DNA from: CAYLMM01 sp964384825
GTDB lineage: Bacteria > Krumholzibacteriota > Krumholzibacteriia > LZORAL124-64-63
DNA: 20,317 bases
Assembly: GCA_964384825.1 (NCBI GenBank)
Contig: CAYLMM010000046.1
Location: forward strand, 1-20,317
Direction of reading: 5' to 3'
Shown here: positions 15,789 through 20,317 of the stretch, piece by piece
Numbering within the stretch: position 1 is the first letter of the stretch
How the letters are laid out: the number at the start of each line of letters is the position of its first letter
The notes under the pieces: generated by a model
Seen by the model: the letters and a program-made list of their open reading frames with translations, nothing else
Database searches by the model: none
What the model was told of the DNA's origin: nothing
Position numbers and translations under genes: made by a program

Positions 15789-17741
15789 TCAATCCTCGGA
15801 TCCGCCCTTCGGTTCGGCATCGGCCTGCCTGACGTCCGTCCCCGGTTCGTAGACGTGGCTGATGATGTGCTCGGGCTTCACCTCGACCGCGGCGTGCTCC
15901 TCCCGGTACATGTGCAGCGGCATCTTGCCGGTGATCCACGACGGGTTCATCGGATAGACCTCGGGGTTGAAGACCGTCGCGTACATGTGCCAGATGAGGA
16001 TCGCCAGCGCGGCCAGCCATGCCTCGTAGTAGTGGATCACCAGCACCACGTCCATGGCGCCCTTGGGCAGGTAATGCGCCACCGAATTATCGAACCAGAG
16101 CATCAGGCCGGTGATGCCCATCACGACCGTCCCCCAGATCAGCGCCCAGTACTCGGCCTTCTCGACGTAGGAGAACCGGCCGAACCGCGGGGCCTCGTCG
16201 GTGCGGCCGAGGTTGAACCGCATCCGCTGGAAGAACTGCCGGGCGTCGTGCCATCCGGGAAGCATGTCGCCGAAGAACTCGCGTCCGCGCGGCGTGAGCA
16301 GGAACCCCAGATGCCAGACCGAGCCGAGCAGCAGCACCACGCCGGAGACCCGGTGGATGATGCCGCGGATGCCGGCGCCTCCCTCGTGCCCGAAGAGCAT
16401 CGTGCTCCACCAGGCGTCGTAGAACCGCAGGGCGAAACCGGTCACCACCAACGCGATGAACGAGACCGCCAGCACCGTATGCTGGGCGACCTCGTTGGGC
16501 TCCATGCGCCGCACCTGGGGCTTCTGGCGCATCACGTCGCGCAGGCGGCGGAAGAGATCGATCAGCCAGTGGACGATCATCCCGCCGATCACCACCACGA
16601 TCAGCACGACGTAGATCACCTGGATGATGTGCGCCAGGCCGACCCGGTGGCCGGTGGCCGTCTCGTGGATGGGCACGGTCGCCACCTCGGACGAGATGCC
16701 CTCGTGGCAGTGGCCGCAGGTCTGCTGCAGGTTCGCGGGGTTGATCGAGGATCTTTCGTCGGAGGCCGGCAGGATCAGATGCGCCTCGTGGCAGGAAGCG
16801 CAGTTGGCCACCGACTTGTCGCCCGCCTTGCTCTTCAGCCCGTGATACGAATCCACGAACGACTGCAGGCGCCCGGTGGGCAGATCGTATTTCTCGTTCA
16901 GCGCCGCCGATTCGTGGCAGGGTGTGCACGTGGCCTCGGCCAGGCGGTAGGTGCTGACCGGAGAACGCGGATCGGAGATCGGCAGGATGCCGTGCTCGCC
17001 GTGGCAGGTGGTGCAGATCGGGGCGTCGACCTCGCCGCGCGCGGTCAGCTGCCCGTGGATCCCCTCCCAGTATTCCTCCTCGATCGCCCGGTGGCACTGG
17101 CCGCAGGTCTTGGGGATGTTGAAGTGGTTGATCCGCGATTCCTGGTGGATCGGCGGATAGATGTGGTGCGCCGAGCCGTCGGTGGAATGGCAGTCGTTGC
17201 AGGTGGCCGCCTGGGTCAATCCGCCGGCGGTGGCCTTGCCGTGGACCGAGCTGTCGTAGACGCGGATCGGATGCTGGAAGCGGATGTTCAGCTCGCGGAT
17301 CAGGTCCTCGTCCTCGTGGCACTTGCCGCAGGTCTCGGGCATGTTGGCCGGATGGGTCATCGACTCGCGGTCGTCCGCGGTCAGGATCCGGTGGGTGCCG
17401 TGGCAATCGGCGCAGCCGGGGATGTATCCGGACTCGCCGACCATGCCGCGGCCGTGCTGGGTGTAAGCCTCGGCGACATCCTCGTGACAGGCGCTGCAGT
17501 CGGCCGGTCCCAGTTCGTCGTGGGGCAGATCCGAGACGTCGGTATGGCAATCGAGGCATTCGAGACCCTCGTGGACGCCTCCGGCCAGGTGGTCGAGCGT
17601 CACCTCCGCCGGGTCGCCGCCCGAATCCTCATGGCAGGCCGCACAATCTTCGCTGGTGAAATCCTGAGCCCAGGCTGCAGGACTCGACAGCAGGATCAGA
17701 ATCGGGACGAGCATCAGGAAAATGGGCTTTCGCGGCGTCAA
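15789..17741 (-). CDS. Undecahaem cytochrome c / cytochrome b fusion, CbcL-like
   Basis: 650 residues. The signal peptide covers 1-25 (ending AWAQ). Eleven CxxCH haem-c motifs start at residues 33, 62, 82, 110, 138, 181, 213, 243, 272, 314 and 342. A membrane part follows with five helices: about 371-395, 421-440, 462-483, 531-550 and 567-590. His421, His463, His477, His570 and His585 lie in or near these helices and could ligate haems b, as in the cytochrome b561/formate dehydrogenase gamma type. The order (multihaem c domain, then di-haem b domain) and length match CbcL of Geobacter, a quinol oxidoreductase used with low-potential acceptors, though CbcL is reported with nine haems c. The start is the TTG at 17741, with AGGAGG at spacing 8; no in-frame ATG gives the signal peptide. 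Quinol oxidation is inferred. Confidence 0.93.
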   Translation of the reverse strand: MTPRKPIFLMLVPILILLSSPAAWAQDFTSEDCAACHEDSGGDPAEVTLDHLAGGVHEGLECLDCHTDVSDLPHDELGPADCSACHEDVAEAYTQHGRGMVGESGYIPGCADCHGTHRILTADDRESMTHPANMPETCGKCHEDEDLIRELNIRFQHPIRVYDSSVHGKATAGGLTQAATCNDCHSTDGSAHHIYPPIHQESRINHFNIPKTCGQCHRAIEEEYWEGIHGQLTARGEVDAPICTTCHGEHGILPISDPRSPVSTYRLAEATCTPCHESAALNEKYDLPTGRLQSFVDSYHGLKSKAGDKSVANCASCHEAHLILPASDERSSINPANLQQTCGHCHEGISSEVATVPIHETATGHRVGLAHIIQVIYVVLIVVVIGGMIVHWLIDLFRRLRDVMRQKPQVRRMEPNEVAQHTVLAVSFIALVVTGFALRFYDAWWSTMLFGHEGGAGIRGIIHRVSGVVLLLGSVWHLGFLLTPRGREFFGDMLPGWHDARQFFQRMRFNLGRTDEAPRFGRFSYVEKAEYWALIWGTVVMGITGLMLWFDNSVAHYLPKGAMDVVLVIHYYEAWLAALAILIWHMYATVFNPEVYPMNPSWITGKMPLHMYREEHAAVEVKPEHIISHVYEPGTDVRQADAEPKGGSED

Positions 17742-18115
17742 GTCACGGGCCTCCTGTTAAAAATCCGGCACTCTCGGGCGCCTCCAAAGGAACAGAGAAG
17801 CCCGAAAAAAATCAAGTGTTCGTTTCTGCCTAACTTCGCATTTATATGATACATGGGAGGCTATATTTCCCACGGTACAGGTAGGCTTAGGCTGGCGACG
17901 GGTAACTTCAACAATTCCCCGCATTTCCGAATGAGTTTAATCGGGACCGCGGCAATCCGGTTTATAGGCTTGTCGAGAAGAGGATTACGAAGGCACGGCG
18001 ACCGCCTCCCCGCCCGCAAAGCTGGTTAGTCATCGTTAACAACATGACAGGGTGTGGCTGAGCTCTGTTTCGGCGCGATCCGGACGCCCGAAGCGGACGG
18101 CCGCCGCCTGAAAAA
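17742..18115. other. Non-coding gap, relatively AT-rich, upstream of the cytochrome c/b gene
   Basis: 374 bases without a gene I can support. It should hold the minus-strand promoter of the cytochrome c/b gene. Candidate elements are an AT-rich block at 17837-17868 (TTTATATGATACATG on the plus strand) with TGGGA/TCCCA arms at 17854-17858 and 17868-17872, a minus-strand TATAAA at 17961-17966, and GTCAT-N10-ATGAC at 18029-18048 around a GTTAAC core. I found no -35/-10 pair good enough to name, no tRNA and no clear small RNA. Confidence 0.5.
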
Positions 18116-18133
18116 TCAGCGGCCGCCCGCCGC
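18111..18133 (-). terminator. Possible terminator at the end of the YgjV-like gene
   Basis: Read on the minus strand, GCGGC-GGGCG-GCCGC (18133 down to 18119) is followed by TGA and then TTTTT (18115-18111). The hairpin lies inside the last codons and the T run directly after the stop. The stem is only 5 bp. Confidence 0.45.
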
Positions 18134-18763
18134 GACGCGGATAGGCATTTCATAGCAGAACTCGCAGTCGGGATCGAGGCGGTAGCCGATGCGGGAAAGG
18201 TAACGGACATGATCGGCCACGTCGGTGCGGGCCAGGAAGCGCCGGAAGCCCCGCCGCGCGAAGACCGGCCCCCACTGGCGGTAGAAGAAGCGGGCGCACT
18301 TCAGGTCGCGATAGCGCGGGATCACGTAGTCGAGCGCCACTTCGAGGGTGCCGTCCCCGTCGGGCACGCAGATCAGCAGTCCGGCCGGATGCATGTCGCG
18401 CAGGATGAAGACCACCGTCGGATCCTTCAGGGCCGCCAGGTCGAATCCGGGGAAATACCGCGCGATGTCCGAGGCGTGGAACTCGAGGAAGCGGGCCAGG
18501 AACGTGTTGGCCATCGACTTGATCTCCAGGAGTTCGAAATACTCCTCCTCGCGGGTCATCCGGCCCAGGTACCAGACGTTCACCAGCACGATGAAGGCGT
18601 TCACCGCCAGCACCGGGTAGGCGCCGACGAGCAGGCCGTAGACGCTCATCACCGCGGCGCCGGCCAGATTCAGCCAGCGCAGCTTGACCACCGAACTCAT
18701 CGTCAGCGAGACGGCCACCAGCACCGACCCGGCGTACCCGATGATCTCGAGCCAGGGAATCAT
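18116..18763 (-). CDS. YgjV-like three-helix membrane protein with GNAT-like C-terminal domain
   Basis: 215 residues. Three membrane helices lie at about 4-22, 30-47 and 49-68, with the conserved run RWLNLAGAAVMSVYGLLVGAYPVLAVNAFIVLVNVWYL, the pattern of YgjV (Imp-YgjV) and PQ-loop/SemiSWEET-like membrane proteins. The soluble part (about 75-215) has the strand/helix order of a GNAT fold: VVFILRD, AGLLICVPDGDGTLEVALDYVIPRYRDLKCARFFY, then ARTDVADHVRYLSRIGY. Substrate or acyl group is unknown. Start choice: GGAGG directly abuts the ATG at 18769 but is 6 bases from the ATG at 18763, so the latter is preferred. It lies 83 bases after oadB in the same direction, across a hairpin. The membrane call is secure; the GNAT reading is inference. 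Confidence 0.78.
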   Translation of the reverse strand: MIPWLEIIGYAGSVLVAVSLTMSSVVKLRWLNLAGAAVMSVYGLLVGAYPVLAVNAFIVLVNVWYLGRMTREEEYFELLEIKSMANTFLARFLEFHASDIARYFPGFDLAALKDPTVVFILRDMHPAGLLICVPDGDGTLEVALDYVIPRYRDLKCARFFYRQWGPVFARRGFRRFLARTDVADHVRYLSRIGYRLDPDCEFCYEMPIRVAAGGR

Positions 18764-18783
18764 TGCCATCCTCCATCTTCATG

Positions 18784-18817
18784 TGCGAAACGGCGGCGCC
18801 GAAGCGCCGCCGTCGCA
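18784..18817 (-). terminator. Strong hairpin between oadB and the YgjV-like gene
   Basis: A perfect 10-bp stem, ACGGCGGCGC/GCGCCGCCGT at 18790-18799 and 18804-18813, reads with a TTCG tetraloop on the minus strand, and outer TGCG/CGCA arms can extend it. Only TTTCGC follows, with no long T run, so it may be an attenuator or an mRNA 3'-end stabiliser that lowers expression of the next gene. Confidence 0.5.
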
Positions 18818-18846
18818 GAATCCAGTCCGGTCGCGGATGCCGGCGG

Positions 18847-19980
18847 TCAGCCGGCCATCACGAAGCGAGAGAGGAACACTCCCGCCGCCACCGCCGATCC
18901 GATCACGCCGGCCACGTTGGGCGCCATGGCATGCATGATAAGGAAATTCTGGGGATCTTCACGCGCGCCGACCATCTGGCAGACCCGCGCCGAATCGGGC
19001 ACGGCCGAAACGCCGGCCGCCCCGATGATCGGATTGAGCTTTTCCTTCAGGAAGACGTTCATCAGCTTCGCGAAGAGCACGCCGGCGCCGGTGGCCACGC
19101 AGAACGAGGCCGCGCCCAGCACGAAGATCAGCACCGACTGCGGCGTCAGGAAGCGCGAGGCGTCGGTCGAGGTGCCCACGCAGAGGCCCAGCAGGATCGT
19201 CACGGTGTCGATCAGCGGATCGCGGGCTGTCTTGGCCAGCCGCTCGGTCACGCCGCTCTCCTTCAGCAGATTGCCGAAGAACAGGAAGCCCAGCAGGCTG
19301 ATCGAACCCGGCGCGATGCAGGCGGTCAGGATGAAGGCCACGATCGGGAAGATGATCCGCGTCCGCTTGCTGGCCGGCCGCGAGGGCTTCATCCGGATCA
19401 GCCGTTCCTCGCGGGTGGTCAGCAGCTTGATGATCGGGGGCTGGATCACCGGCACCAGCGCCATGTACGAATAGGCCGCCACGGCGATCGCCCCGAGCAG
19501 GTCGGGAGCCAGCTGCGACGAGAGGAAGATGGCGGTGGGACCGTCGGCGCCGCCGATGATGCCGATGGCCGCGGCCTGCTTGACCGGGAAATGCAGCAGC
19601 AGGGCGCCGAGGAAGGTCAGGAAGATGCCCGTCTGGGCCGCCGCGCCCAGCAGGATCAGCCTCGGATTGGCCAGCATGCACGAGAAGTCGGTCATCGCCC
19701 CGATGCCCATGAAGATCAACGAGGGATACCAGCCCTGGGTCACGCCCTGGTAGAGGACCGAGAGCACCGAACCGGTCTCGTAGACGCCGATGTTCATCCC
19801 GCGGGAAAACGGGATGTTGCCGATCAGGATGCCGAAGCCGATGGGCACCAGCAGCAGCGGCTCGTAGTCCTTGGCGATGCCCAGGTAGATGAACAGGCAA
19901 CCCACCGCGAGCATCGTGATGTTGCCCCAGGTGAAGTTGCCGATGATGCCGACCTGCAGGAAGTCCCACAAAAGATCCAT
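18847..19980 (-). CDS. oadB: Sodium-translocating decarboxylase, beta subunit
   Basis: 377-residue polytopic inner-membrane protein of the OadB/MmdB/GcdB family. It decarboxylates the carboxybiotin intermediate and pumps Na+ out of the cell. Family marks are GIGAMTDFSCMLANPRLILLGAAAQTGIF, the very conserved GGADGPT at residues 143-149 (with Asp146), QPPIIKLLTT, GFLFFGNLLKESGV and GVSAVPDSARV. Length is normal for the family. An upstream in-frame GTG at 20007 exists, but the ATG at 19980 has GGAG at spacing 7 and fits the family N terminus. The biotin carrier domain lies directly upstream in the same direction, 87 bases away, so they form one operon. Which acid is decarboxylated (oxaloacetate, methylmalonyl-CoA or glutaconyl-CoA) cannot be told here. 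Confidence 0.96.
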   Translation of the reverse strand: MDLLWDFLQVGIIGNFTWGNITMLAVGCLFIYLGIAKDYEPLLLVPIGFGILIGNIPFSRGMNIGVYETGSVLSVLYQGVTQGWYPSLIFMGIGAMTDFSCMLANPRLILLGAAAQTGIFLTFLGALLLHFPVKQAAAIGIIGGADGPTAIFLSSQLAPDLLGAIAVAAYSYMALVPVIQPPIIKLLTTREERLIRMKPSRPASKRTRIIFPIVAFILTACIAPGSISLLGFLFFGNLLKESGVTERLAKTARDPLIDTVTILLGLCVGTSTDASRFLTPQSVLIFVLGAASFCVATGAGVLFAKLMNVFLKEKLNPIIGAAGVSAVPDSARVCQMVGAREDPQNFLIMHAMAPNVAGVIGSAVAAGVFLSRFVMAG

Positions 19981-20018
19981 GACTCGCTCCACTGCGTCGC
20001 CGGCCACCGGTAGCGACG

Positions 20019-20034
20019 CGGCCCGGCCGGGCCG
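20019..20034. repeat. 16-bp GC palindrome between biotin carrier gene and oadB
   Basis: CGGCCCGGCCGGGCCG is a perfect palindrome in the 87-base spacer. As RNA it can form a GC hairpin without a T run. It may tune the ratio of the two products, or be chance in GC-rich sequence. Confidence 0.4.
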
Positions 20035-20067
20035 TCGTCGGCGGTGTGCGGCGTGCGGTCGGAAGGG

Positions 20068-20317
20068 CTACTCGAACTCGACCAGAACCTCGTTCTCCCG
20101 AACGCTGTCGCCGGCTGCCACGGGCACAGCCTTGACCCTGCCTGCCGAGGGAGCGGAGATCGACGTATTCATCTTCATGGCCTCGATGACCAGCAGCACC
20201 TGGCCCTCGGTCACATCGTCGCCCGGCTTGCACTTGACCTCGATGACCGTGCCCGCGATGGGCGAGGCCACGGTCCCGGCTCCGGCGGCGGCGGGCGAGG
20301 GAGCGGTCGGACGCGGA
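20068..20317 (-). CDS. Biotin carrier domain of a decarboxylase or carboxylase (5' end outside window)
   Basis: The 83 visible C-terminal residues form a biotinyl domain: ASPIAGTVIEVKCKPGDDV, then the biotin-accepting Lys in EAMKMNT, then ISAPSAGRVKAVPVAAGDSV and a final LVEFE. Before it, a Pro/Ala/Gly-rich linker (PRPTAPSPAAAGAGTV) runs off the right edge in the same open frame, so the GTG at 20271 is probably not the start. This could be the C-terminal end of an OadA/PycB-type alpha subunit or a free-standing gamma/biotin carrier subunit such as MmdC. Carboxybiotin made here is the substrate of the OadB pump encoded next. Domain identity is secure; the type of full-length protein is open. 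Confidence 0.93.
   Translation of the reverse strand, partial: PRPTAPSPAAAGAGTVASPIAGTVIEVKCKPGDDVTEGQVLLVIEAMKMNTSISAPSAGRVKAVPVAAGDSVRENEVLVEFE

Noticed and set aside
15855..17849. Long plus-strand open frame opposite the cytochrome c/b gene
   Set aside because: The minus-strand frame carries 11 CxxCH motifs, a signal peptide and membrane helices. The plus-strand translation is a His/Asp/Arg-rich antisense shadow.
17873..18060. tRNA or small RNA gene in the intergenic gap
   Set aside because: I tried to fold cloverleaf-like arms and found no T-loop GTTCRA motif or matching acceptor stem. There is not enough to call any RNA.
17962..18210. Small minus-strand gene of 82 codons before the YgjV-like gene end
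   Set aside because: It overlaps the 3' end of the YgjV-like gene in another frame, has no Shine-Dalgarno and gives a Ser/Arg/Ala-rich translation without features.

Overview
This is a high-GC bacterial window, G+C-biased at third codon positions, with 14 protein-coding genes (two cut by the window edges) and no RNA genes, insertion sequences or CRISPR arrays that I can see. The mix suggests a Gram-negative, didermic, respiring bacterium: exported lipoproteins, an outer-membrane-barrel-like domain, multihaem cytochromes c, a B12-dependent methionine synthase and a sodium-pump decarboxylase subunit. It could be a high-GC lineage of the FCB group or a related candidate phylum. That placement is inference; there is no rRNA or marker gene here to test it.

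Left part (1-7265): the 3' end of an aldehyde dehydrogenase gene overlaps by 4 bases a gene for an exported DUF3365-type mono-haem protein, closed by a strong terminator. Next is a periplasmic protein with two PDZ domains and a C-terminal coiled coil. Then come metF (minus strand) and metH (plus strand), which diverge from a 103-base spacer and together form the methyl-supply arm of methionine synthesis.

Middle part (7465-14857), all on the plus strand, consists almost entirely of cell-envelope genes: a caspase-like lipoprotein, a small secreted lipocalin-like protein, an SppA-type S49 protease with an extra N-terminal barrel-like domain, an LppM/DUF3153-like lipoprotein, and a tightly packed operon of ECF sigma factor, zinc-binding anti-sigma factor and exported DUF4097 solenoid protein. 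I read it as an envelope-maintenance or stress island with its own regulator; that functional link is inferred from gene order and protein families.

Right part (15156-17741): a tetrahaem c554-type cytochrome (plus) faces a large membrane protein (minus) with 11 CxxCH haem-c motifs and a C-terminal cytochrome b domain, the architecture of CbcL-like quinol oxidoreductases. A bidirectional terminator lies between them. After a 374-base non-coding, relatively AT-rich gap, the last genes all run on the minus strand: biotin carrier domain (cut by the right edge), then oadB (beta subunit of a sodium-translocating decarboxylase), then a three-helix YgjV-like membrane protein with a GNAT-like C-terminal domain.

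The items most worth a second look are the barrel-SppA fusion, the 11-haem/cytochrome b fusion with its c554 neighbour, the caspase-like lipoprotein, the sigma/anti-sigma/DUF4097 operon with a possible target promoter in front of the PDZ gene, and the YgjV-GNAT-like fusion.
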